The position numbers were made by a program, and so were the translations under genes. Below are positions 1-4,741 of a stretch of 6,985 bases of DNA, piece after piece. A model generated the notes under the pieces. It did no database searches. It worked only from the letters and a program-made list of their open reading frames with translations, and was not told where the DNA came from. The stretch is from contig JAKANT010000089.1 in NCBI GenBank assembly GCA_021823635.1, positions 1 to 6,985 of the forward strand, written 5' to 3'. This DNA comes from Pseudomonadota bacterium. GTDB lineage: Bacteria > Pseudomonadota > Gammaproteobacteria > Burkholderiales > Burkholderiaceae_F. How positions within the stretch are numbered: the first letter of the stretch is position 1; each line of letters starts with the position of its first letter.

Positions 1-85
1 GTCGGCGAGGTACTCGACCGGGTTCACGTTGCTTGATCGTCGGCACGCGGCGCGTCTTGCCTCGCGTTTTTTACTTAACTCGTTC

Positions 86-90
86 AAGGA
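86..90 (+). promoter_or_regulatory. Ribosome binding site of the cold shock gene
   Basis: AAGGA lies 8 nt before the ATG at 99. It fixes the start there rather than at the in-frame TTG at 33, which would add 22 residues absent from cold shock proteins. I see no convincing -35/-10 pair in bases 1-85, so the promoter may lie before the window. Confidence 0.7.
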
Positions 91-98
91 ACGTTCTC

Positions 99-302
99 AT
101 GGCCCAAGGTACGGTCAAATGGTTCAACGATGCAAAAGGTTTCGGCTTCATCACGCCCGATGACGGCGGCGCCGACCTGTTCGCTCACTTTTCGGAAATC
201 CAGGGCGGCGGCTTCAGGTCGTTAAAAGAGGCCCAGCGCGTCGAGTTCGTCGTCAAGCAGGGCCAAAAAGGCCCGCAGGCGTCGCAAATCCGCCCGCTGT
301 AA
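99..302 (+). CDS. cspA: Cold shock protein, CspA family (single CSD domain)
   Basis: This is a 67-residue single-domain cold shock protein. Members bind single-stranded RNA and DNA in the cytoplasm and melt mRNA secondary structure, as RNA chaperones or antiterminators. The sequence opens MAQGTVKWFN, the standard first strand. RNP1 is KGFGFITP (residues 13-20) and RNP2 is LFAHF (27-31), so the aromatic nucleic-acid-binding surface is intact; RNP2 has Ala where Val is more common. The C-terminal GPQASQIRPL is the usual final strand. The length matches the family (65-70 residues). The ATG is chosen over the upstream in-frame TTG because of the AAGGA Shine-Dalgarno and family length. A strong intrinsic terminator follows 21 bp after the stop, so the gene is probably monocistronic. 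Whether it is cold-induced, or a constitutive paralogue, cannot be told from the sequence; the symbol is at family level. Confidence 0.96.
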   Translation: MAQGTVKWFNDAKGFGFITPDDGGADLFAHFSEIQGGGFRSLKEAQRVEFVVKQGQKGPQASQIRPL

Positions 303-323
303 CGCGCACCCTTTTTCGCACCG

Positions 324-351
324 AACCGCAGCGCACGCTGCGGTTTTTTTT
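324..351 (+). terminator. Rho-independent terminator after the cold shock gene
   Basis: A 7-bp GC-rich stem (CCGCAGC at 326-332 with GCTGCGG at 337-343) has a GCAC loop and is followed at once by eight T residues (344-351). The flanking AA at 324-325 can extend the pairing into the T run. Position just after the cold shock stop and before the Shine-Dalgarno of the next small gene makes it the end of the cold shock transcript. Confidence 0.93.
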
Positions 352-401
352 CGCCCCCTCGCCGGGCGTATGCTCGGCTTGGGTCGCTTCGATCCGCAAC
401 C

Positions 402-406
402 GGGAG
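402..406 (+). promoter_or_regulatory. Ribosome binding site for a TTG start
   Basis: GGGAG lies 7 nt before the TTG at 414, a normal spacing. No ATG or GTG exists near the 5' end of this frame, so this site is the main argument for a TTG start. It also shows the gene can be translated independently of the cold shock mRNA. Confidence 0.6.
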
Positions 407-413
407 CACCGAC

Positions 414-584
414 TTGGCAAGGACCAATTATTCGTTCGAGAAACGGCAGCGCGAGTTGGCGAAAAAGAAGAAGCAGGAAGAAAAGCGCCAGCGCAAGGCA
501 GCGCGCTCGGTCACCGGCACCGAACCTGCCAAGGATCGGGGCGTGCCGCAACCGCCGGACACGCAGTCCGGCAAGGAAACCTGA
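414..584 (+). CDS. Small Lys/Arg-rich conserved hypothetical protein (TTG start)
   Basis: The frame encodes 56 residues beginning (M)ARTNYSFEKRQREL, followed by a dense Lys/Glu/Arg stretch (AKKKKQEEKRQRK, residues 16-28) and a Pro/Gly-rich polar tail ending in SGKET. I recognise the opening ARTNYSFEKRQRELAKKKK pattern as that of a short uncharacterised protein found in many beta- and gammaproteobacteria; this is from memory and untested here. There is no signal peptide or membrane segment. The central part should form a highly charged helix, so RNA or ribosome contact is possible, but this is only inference. The start is TTG with GGGAG 7 nt upstream. The gene sits 62 bp after the cold shock terminator, so it needs its own promoter or terminator readthrough. 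Overlapping open frames on both strands are Arg-rich and resemble no family. Confidence 0.75.
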   Translation: MARTNYSFEKRQRELAKKKKQEEKRQRKAARSVTGTEPAKDRGVPQPPDTQSGKET

Positions 585-665
585 CCCGGCTTTCATGCGG
601 TCGCGCCGCGCGACGCAGCCGGGCGCGCCGCTCCGCTAAGTTCCGCTGGCTGACGAGCGGGCCTG

Positions 666-700
666 CGTGCGCGCGCATCTTCGGTGCATGCGTGCGCGCG
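666..700. repeat. Imperfect inverted repeat (possible RNA hairpin)
   Basis: Bases 666-678 and 688-700 can pair over 13 positions if read as RNA, with two G-U pairs, around a 9-nt loop (679-687). Both arms are alternating purine-pyrimidine (GCGCGC-like) sequence, so chance pairing in GC-rich DNA is a real alternative. There is no T run, so it is not a classical terminator. Confidence 0.35.
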
Positions 701-860
701 ACCGACGCGCCTCGACGTGATTCGCGCCGCGCGCTCGCCGCGCCGCGCGCCGCCGGACTGAAAGCCGCGGCGGTCACGTGCCCTTGTCCATCAGTCGCTT
801 CGCCCGCGCACGGAAACGACGTCTCGACGCCCAACAGCTAGCCCCCGATAGGCGCGCCCG

Positions 861-882
861 GCGCGGCCCGTCCGGGCCGCGC
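861..882. repeat. Perfect 10-bp inverted repeat
   Basis: GCGCGGCCCG at 861-870 is followed by TC and then its exact complement CGGGCCGCGC at 873-882. As RNA it would form a very stable stem with a 4-nt loop after one terminal pair opens. No T tract follows. Function unknown; it may be a transcript-end hairpin or simply a GC-rich palindrome. Confidence 0.5.
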
Positions 883-1086
883 GTCGCGGCGCGTCGCCCG
901 CCCGCGGGGCGAAGAAGCGGCGGATTCACCGGTCATTTCGTCCCACGGCGGGACCGAAGCCCTCATGAGCCAGACCGGCTCGACGAAGCGTCGCCGCACC
1001 GAAAGCCGTCCAGGAATCCAGCGATTCCGCCGTCGCGGGACGCAAACGGTGCGAGGGTCCGGCGCGGTGGCGCGGCGACAGACACG

Positions 1087-1113
1087 ATGTAGGCCGGATT
1101 CCTACATCCGAAT
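1087..1113. promoter_or_regulatory. Overlapping dyads upstream of the protease (candidate operator)
   Basis: ATGTAGG (1087-1093) and CCTACAT (1101-1107) are perfect 7-bp inverted arms around a 7-bp spacer. A second dyad, CGGAT (1095-1099) with ATCCG (1106-1110), and a third, ATTC (1098-1101) with GAAT (1110-1113), overlap it, so only one hairpin could form at a time in RNA. TAGG/CCTA-type half sites are typical of FixJ/NarL-type regulators, whose class includes GacA (TGTAAG-N6-CTTACA) and RcsB. The spacing here is 7, not 6, so no regulator is named. The position, about 90 bp before the protease ATG, fits an operator. Confidence 0.35.
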
Positions 1114-1195
1114 TGATGAAGCCCTTCTTTGATTTGGACGCGGTTTGCATCGAAATCCAAGCCACCGAAATCGCCGCCAATTGCCGGACCGACCC

Positions 1196-2605
1196 ATGAT
1201 CCTGCTCACCGAATTCACGGTGTTGATCGAACGCGCAGCTCTGCGCCACCGCCTGCGCGCGCTCGCCTTGCGCGTGTTGGCGCTGGCAATCGCGGCGGCA
1301 GCGATCGCATCGGGCGCGCAGGCGCAGGTCGCCTTCGATGTCGCCGACCGCAAGCTGGCGCGCGAACTCAGGGAAACGCTGCACGCGCCGCGCACGCCGT
1401 CGGTGCGCTGGGCGCGCGACGTCCGCGGCGTGCGCCACGTGCAGGCGGTCGTCGTCACCGACGGGGCCGATCCGACGATGTCGGCGCTGCGCGAATACGT
1501 GTTGCGCAGCGGCGGCTCGGTGCACGCGGTGTTCCCGGCGCTGAACGCCTTGACCGTGCAGGTGCGGGCCAATCAGTTGCAGGCGCTGGCGCGTCGCAGC
1601 GAGGTCGTCAGCGTCTCGCCCAACCGTGAAGTGCGCCGCACCGCGAGCGTCCTCGAAGCGGTCAGCGGCGCGCTGGAAAGCAATGTGCGCAGCAACAGCA
1701 CCAAGACCTCGTACACCGGCTACGACGGCACCGGCATCGGCATTGCCGTGCTCGATTCGGGCGTGATGAGAACGCACAAGGCGTTCCTGAACGGCATCGG
1801 CGTGGGGCGCGTGAAGAAAAGCGTGACGATGCTCAATACGGCGCTCGCCAACTGGACGACCGGGGTCGAGGGCGCGACATCGCTCGTTCCAGGCAGCGCG
1901 GCGCTGCTGGCCTACGAACTGCAGATCAACAACGAACTGAATTCGATGCCCGATGCCTACGGGCACGGCACGCACGTGGCCGCGGTCGCCGCCGGACGCC
2001 CCAGGTTTTTCTCGGCGGGCACGCCGGACACGTCGGGCATCGCGCCGAACGCCGACATCTACGACGTCAAGGTGCTGAACGACGAGGGCACCGGAACGCT
2101 GAGCGACGTGCTGGAAGGCATTCAATGGGTCATTTATCACGCGCGCGAATACAACATCCGCGTGATGAACCTCAGCCTCGCCGCCGGCTCGTCGGAAAGC
2201 TGGCTCAACGATCCCCTTACGCGCGCCGCCCGCAGCGCGGTGGCGGCCGGCATCACGGTCGTCGCCGCCGCCGGCAACTACGGGCTATCGATCGATGGCC
2301 GCGAGGTGTACGGGGCGGTCGGTTCGCCAGGGCACGATCCGTCGGTGATCACGGTCGGCTCGGCCAACTTCCGCGGCACCGTCACGCGCGCCGACGACCT
2401 TGTCAACCGCTTCAGTTCGCGCGGGCCGACGCGCGGCGCGCGCTTCGTCAACGGCGTGCGCCAGGCCGACAACCTGCTGAAGCCCGATCTGGTGGCGCCG
2501 GGCAACCGCATCGTGGCGGCGGCCGCGACGCAAGCGTCGATCATCGCGCCGACCTGGAACCGCCTCGCGCGCGCCAACTACGACGCGCTGGTGGTGACCT
2601 GCTAG
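1196..2605 (+). CDS. Subtilisin-like (S8) serine protease, 5' part, truncated by an IS3-family insertion
   Basis: This is the N-terminal part of an exported S8 protease. From the ATG at 1196 it has an Arg-rich start, an Ala/Leu-rich hydrophobic segment and an AQA-Q cleavage-like site (residues about 20-43). An I9-like propeptide region follows (about 80-145). Then come the catalytic Asp in VLDSG (D187, codon at 1754), the catalytic His in GHGTHVA (H257, codon at 1964) and the oxyanion Asn in AAAGNYG (N361, codon at 2276). The catalytic Ser is missing because the insertion element begins at 2595. After Val (2591) the frame adds only Val-Thr-Cys and a stop, giving 469 residues. The open frame extends back to a TTG at 1145, but neither start has a strong Shine-Dalgarno; the ATG is preferred because it places a normal signal peptide at the N terminus. 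The truncated product should be proteolytically dead. Confidence 0.9.
   Translation: MILLTEFTVLIERAALRHRLRALALRVLALAIAAAAIASGAQAQVAFDVADRKLARELRETLHAPRTPSVRWARDVRGVRHVQAVVVTDGADPTMSALREYVLRSGGSVHAVFPALNALTVQVRANQLQALARRSEVVSVSPNREVRRTASVLEAVSGALESNVRSNSTKTSYTGYDGTGIGIAVLDSGVMRTHKAFLNGIGVGRVKKSVTMLNTALANWTTGVEGATSLVPGSAALLAYELQINNELNSMPDAYGHGTHVAAVAAGRPRFFSAGTPDTSGIAPNADIYDVKVLNDEGTGTLSDVLEGIQWVIYHAREYNIRVMNLSLAAGSSESWLNDPLTRAARSAVAAGITVVAAAGNYGLSIDGREVYGAVGSPGHDPSVITVGSANFRGTVTRADDLVNRFSSRGPTRGARFVNGVRQADNLLKPDLVAPGNRIVAAAATQASIIAPTWNRLARANYDALVVTC
2591..2594. repeat. Target site duplication GTGG, left copy
   Basis: GTGG directly precedes the TG of the insertion element and recurs directly after its CA end at 3804-3807. 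A 4-bp duplication is usual for the IS407-like group of the IS3 family. Confidence 0.9.
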
Positions 2606-2628
2606 CCGATTTTCGGACCATTTGAATC
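2595..2628. repeat. Left terminal inverted repeat of the IS element
   Basis: Beginning TGACCTGC, it matches the reverse complement of 3771-3803 at about 25 of 33 positions with a single one-base gap. The outer 8 bases and the inner ACCAT and GAATC blocks are identical. These are the transposase binding and cleavage ends. Confidence 0.88.
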
Positions 2629-2665
2629 CTGAGAAGATGGCTCCCGCTGACGCAGCGAGGAGCAG

Positions 2666-2929
2666 ATGAAGAAGGCGCGGTTTACGGATGAGCAGATGGT
2701 GGCGATCCTTCGGGAGGCCGACAGCGCACCGGTGGCAGCGGTGGCCAAGCGGCACGGGGTCTCGGAGCCGACGATTTATGCCTGGCGCAAACGATTCGGG
2801 TCACTGGAGACGATGGACGTGCGACGGCTGAAGACGGTGGAGCAGGAAAACGCCCGCCTGAAGAAGCTGCTGGCTGAGCGTGATCTGGAGATCGAGGTGA
2901 TGAAGGAGATCGCGCGGGGAAAATTCTAG
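2666..2929 (+). CDS. IS3-family transposase OrfA (HTH, leucine zipper)
   Basis: OrfA has 87 residues and opens MKKARFTDEQMVAILREA, the typical start of IS407-like OrfA proteins. A helix-turn-helix (HTH_Tnp_1 type, about residues 20-43; VAKRHGVSEPTIYAWRKRFG) binds the terminal inverted repeats. A heptad region (about 54-82, LKTVEQENARLKKLLAERD) forms the leucine zipper for OrfA/OrfAB multimerisation. GAGGAG precedes the ATG with a short 3-nt gap, which suggests modest translation. The frame ends at TAG (2927-2929) just after the slippery heptamer at 2917-2923, so some ribosomes shift -1 into orfB and make OrfAB, the active transposase. OrfA alone usually acts as a regulator of transposition in this family. 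Confidence 0.94.
   Translation: MKKARFTDEQMVAILREADSAPVAAVAKRHGVSEPTIYAWRKRFGSLETMDVRRLKTVEQENARLKKLLAERDLEIEVMKEIARGKF
2917..2923 (+). other. Programmed -1 frameshift site GGGAAAA
   Basis: The sequence reads G GGA AAA in the orfA frame, a correct X XXY YYZ heptamer, and the orfA stop TAG follows one codon later. Slipping back one base gives GGG AAA and enters the orfB frame at ATT (2923), open since 2884. A 7-bp GC-rich stem with a 7-nt loop can form at 2953-2973. It is rather far downstream for a stimulator, so its role is uncertain. Confidence 0.8.
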
Positions 2930-2952
2930 GCGCGCCCGAGCGGCGGCGAGCG

Positions 2953-3771
2953 GTGGCCCATCTGCAGGGCCGCGGGATCTCGCAGCGACGCGCGTGCGCG
3001 CTGATGGGGACAGCACGATCGACGCTGGGCTACGTGTCGACACTGGCTGAGCGTGATGGGCCGGTCATTGAGGCGATGAAGCGTCTGGCTGGACAGTATC
3101 CACGTTACGGGTACCGGCGGATCCGGATCTTCCTGCGTCGGGAGGGCTATCCCATGAGCACCGATCGCTGCCATCGCCTGTGGCGTCAGGCTGGACTGCA
3201 GGTTCCGCGGCGACGTAGACGACGTCGCGTGTCCAGCACGCTGCCACGGCCACTGCCCGCGCACGGACGCAATCACGTCTGGGCCTACGACTTCGTGTTC
3301 GACGCCTGCGCCAACGGTCAGCAGCTCAAGTGCCTGACGGTCGTGGATGAGTACACCCGTGAATGCCTGGCCATCGACGTGGCCGGCTCGATCCGCAGTC
3401 CACGGGTGATCGAGGTGCTGGCCCGGCTGGTCAGCGTGCATGGAGCTCCGGCCTACCTGCGCTGCGACAATGGTCCCGAGTTCGTGTCCAGGGCCATCTT
3501 GGAATGGCTCGTCGACGCCGGCATCAACACCGCGCACATCGAGCCCGGCAAACCTTGGCAGAATGGCACCGACGAATCCTTCAACGGCAAACTGCGCGAC
3601 GAGTGCCTGTCAGCGGAATGGTTTCGCTCACGCGAGGAAGCCAAGGTGATCATTGAAAGCTGGCGCCGGCACTACAACGCGGTTCGGCCGCATTCCAGTC
3701 TGGACTACCAGACACCGAACGAATTCAAGGCAACACTGATGCAATCAACCCACATGGGGGCCAGATTCTAG
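2953..3771 (+). CDS. IS3-family transposase OrfB (DDE integrase core), read as an OrfAB fusion
   Basis: From the GTG at 2953 this frame has 272 residues. It is open from 2884 without a good start, so the natural product is the -1 frameshift fusion OrfAB of 368 residues. An N-terminal HTH-like segment (SQRRACALMGTARSTLGY) precedes the region YPRYGYRRI (about 49-57). The retroviral-integrase-fold core follows, with catalytic D113 (in WAYDFV), D172 (in CDNGPEF) and E208 (in TDESFNGKLRDE), exactly 35 residues between the last two, the DD(35)E signature. The C-terminal YNAVRPHSSLDYQTPNEF is also characteristic. It carries out strand cleavage and transfer of the element. The TAG at 3769-3771 abuts the right inverted repeat. 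No internal stop or frameshift is visible. Confidence 0.95.
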   Translation: MAHLQGRGISQRRACALMGTARSTLGYVSTLAERDGPVIEAMKRLAGQYPRYGYRRIRIFLRREGYPMSTDRCHRLWRQAGLQVPRRRRRRRVSSTLPRPLPAHGRNHVWAYDFVFDACANGQQLKCLTVVDEYTRECLAIDVAGSIRSPRVIEVLARLVSVHGAPAYLRCDNGPEFVSRAILEWLVDAGINTAHIEPGKPWQNGTDESFNGKLRDECLSAEWFRSREEAKVIIESWRRHYNAVRPHSSLDYQTPNEFKATLMQSTHMGARF

Positions 3772-3803
3772 ATTCCCATGGTTCGAAGAAAGCCGGCAGG
3801 TCA
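3771..3803. repeat. Right terminal inverted repeat of the IS element
   Basis: It ends GCAGGTCA, complementary to the left end TGACCTGC. The orfB stop codon shares its last base with the start of this repeat, so there is no spare sequence at the 3' end of the element. Confidence 0.88.
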
Positions 3804-3807
3804 GTGG
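3804..3807. repeat. Target site duplication GTGG, right copy
   Basis: It is identical to bases 2591-2594 and directly follows the CA end of the element. Joining 2594 to 3808 gives GTG-GCG-CCG (Val-Ala-Pro) in the protease frame. Confidence 0.9.
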
Positions 3808-4490
3808 CGCCGCTGGGAATCGCCCAGACCTACGGCGAGACGCACATGATGCTCAGCGGCAGTTCGATCGCGGCGCCTGCGGTGGCCGGCACCGTGGCGT
3901 TGATGCTGCAGGCCAACCCCGGGCTGACGCCGCCGTTGATCAAGGCCATCTTGCAGTACACGGCGCAGCCGCTGCCCGGCTTCAGCCTGCTGCAGCAGGG
4001 CGCCGGCATGCTCAACGTCAGCGGCGCGGTGGCGCTCGCTGCCTCGCTGCGGACCGACATCGCCGAGCGCATCGAAGCCGGCACGATCGACGCCGGCAAG
4101 TCGATGTTGCCCAAGGGTGGAGCAGTGCCATGGGAGAAATCCAAGATCGGGGGCGAGACCGTCGAGTGGTCGCGGCTGGTGTTCGTCGGCGGCAACCGCG
4201 TCGTCAGCGGCAACGCGCTGTTCACCAAATACCAGCCGATCTGGGATCCGAGGCTGGTCTGGGCGGGCGGTGTGGTGCGCCGGATCGCGCCTGTGTACTG
4301 GTCCGGTATCGGCATCGCGCCCAACACGTTCGTGCGCAGCTTCGTCGAGACGGCACCGAACAGTCAGACGCTGCTGACCGGCGGGGTGGTGCGGATAGAT
4401 CCGTTGGCGGGCATCAGCTCGCTCGCAGCGCGCTCGGGGGCGTTCGTTCCCACTGCCACGCTGTCGAACTGGGCGGTCAATGGCAGCGGC

Positions 4491-4652
4491 CTGGTGCTGT
4501 CCGAGGGGGTCGTGTTGAGCGAAGGCCTGGTGCTGAGCGAGGGTCTGGTGCTCAGCGAAGGGCTGGTGCTCAGTGAAGGTCTGGTGTTGAGCGAGGGGCT
4601 GCTGCTCAGCGAAGGGCTGGTGCTCAGCGAGGGACTGATCGTCAGCGAGACC
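4491..4652 (+). repeat. Nine tandem 18-bp units encoding LVLSEG hexapeptides
   Basis: Nine exact 18-bp units lie in frame near the 3' end of the protease gene. The peptides read LVLSEG, VVLSEG, LVLSEG four times, LLLSEG, LVLSEG and LIVSET. Codons vary between units at synonymous positions (CTG/CTC/TTG, AGC/AGT/TCC, GAG/GAA, all four GGN), while the peptide barely changes. The alternating hydrophobic pattern suggests stacked beta strands. Similar short repeats occur in the C-terminal tails of some other bacterial S8 peptidases, as I recall them; their role is unknown to me. Confidence 0.9.
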
Positions 4653-4741
4653 GGAGGCACGCACGTGCGGTACGACACGCGCGGCGCGACTTTCGGCGAA
4701 CCTTGAACCTGCCAAGGCAACGCGTGGGGGAAGAGCGCACG

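Larger units (their letters stand above)
585..1086. other. Gene-poor GC-rich intergenic region
   Basis: No convincing coding sequence lies between the small basic protein and the protease leader. Open frames here on either strand are dominated by Arg, Ala and Pro, start without a Shine-Dalgarno, and show no motif I know. The region does hold several inverted repeats: a G-U-containing one at 666-700, a perfect one at 861-882, and a short GGAATC/GATTCC hairpin at 1013-1028. None has a following T run. It could contain the promoter of the protease, an unrecognised small RNA, or decayed sequence. Confidence 0.55.
2595..3803 (+). mobile_element. Complete IS3-family insertion sequence (IS407/IS51-like group), 1209 bp
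   Basis: The element starts TGACCTGC and ends GCAGGTCA, the TG...CA ends of the IS3 family. Its imperfect terminal inverted repeats are 34 and 33 bp, and it is flanked by a 4-bp direct repeat GTGG. Inside are orfA (HTH plus leucine zipper) and orfB (DDE integrase core) in the -1 frame, joined by a slippery heptamer at 2917-2923. Both frames and all catalytic residues are intact, so it looks transposition-competent. It lies in the same direction as the subtilisin-like protease gene that it interrupts. Deleting bases 2595-3807 restores the host frame exactly. I assign the group from the 4-bp duplication, end sequence and OrfA/OrfB style; the exact element name needs a database comparison. Confidence 0.95.
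3804..4706 (+). pseudogene. Subtilisin-like (S8) serine protease, 3' part, separated from its start by the IS element
   Basis: This is the C-terminal part of the interrupted protease. It supplies the nucleophile region MLSGSSIAAPAVAG, with Ser codon at 3864 (residue 486 of the restored protein); SGSSIAAP replaces the commoner SGTSMAAP but keeps the Ser. The end of the S8 fold follows (to QGAGMLNVSGAVALAASL). After it comes a roughly 170-residue region of no recognised domain, rich in Trp, Gly and Val, then nine hexapeptide repeats (4491-4652) and a 17-residue polar tail. Rejoined to the 5' part after removal of 2595-3807, the gene encodes 765 residues from the ATG at 1196 with no further damage. 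Here it lacks signal peptide, Asp and His. A GTG at 3804, made by the target duplication, could start a 300-residue fragment, but it would be inactive. The next gene begins 35 bp beyond the stop. Confidence 0.9.

Noticed and set aside
33..98. N-terminal extension of the cold shock protein from a TTG at 33
   Set aside because: The extra 22 residues do not occur in the family, and AAGGA supports the ATG at 99.
370..639. 89-codon + strand open frame overlapping the small basic protein
   Set aside because: It is a different frame from 414-584, has an Arg/Ser/Pro composition, and lacks the conserved ARTNYSFEKRQREL sequence and Shine-Dalgarno.
778..1092. 104-codon + strand open frame in the intergenic region
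   Set aside because: Arg/Pro/Ala-rich, no Shine-Dalgarno, no recognisable fold or motif, and it runs through the palindromes. It fits a chance frame in GC-rich DNA.
1087..1107. Enterobacterial REP/BIME element, suggested by the TGTAGGCCGGAT string
   Set aside because: The resemblance ends after about 12 bases. There is only one copy in the window, and the bases are fully explained by a short dyad.
926..2140. 404-codon open frame on the - strand opposite the protease 5' part
   Set aside because: No motif and an Arg/His-rich composition. The + strand carries the catalytic Asp and His motifs of an S8 protease in the same bases.
4491..4652. CRISPR-like array
   Set aside because: The units are contiguous 18-bp coding repeats with no spacers and lie in frame within the protease gene.
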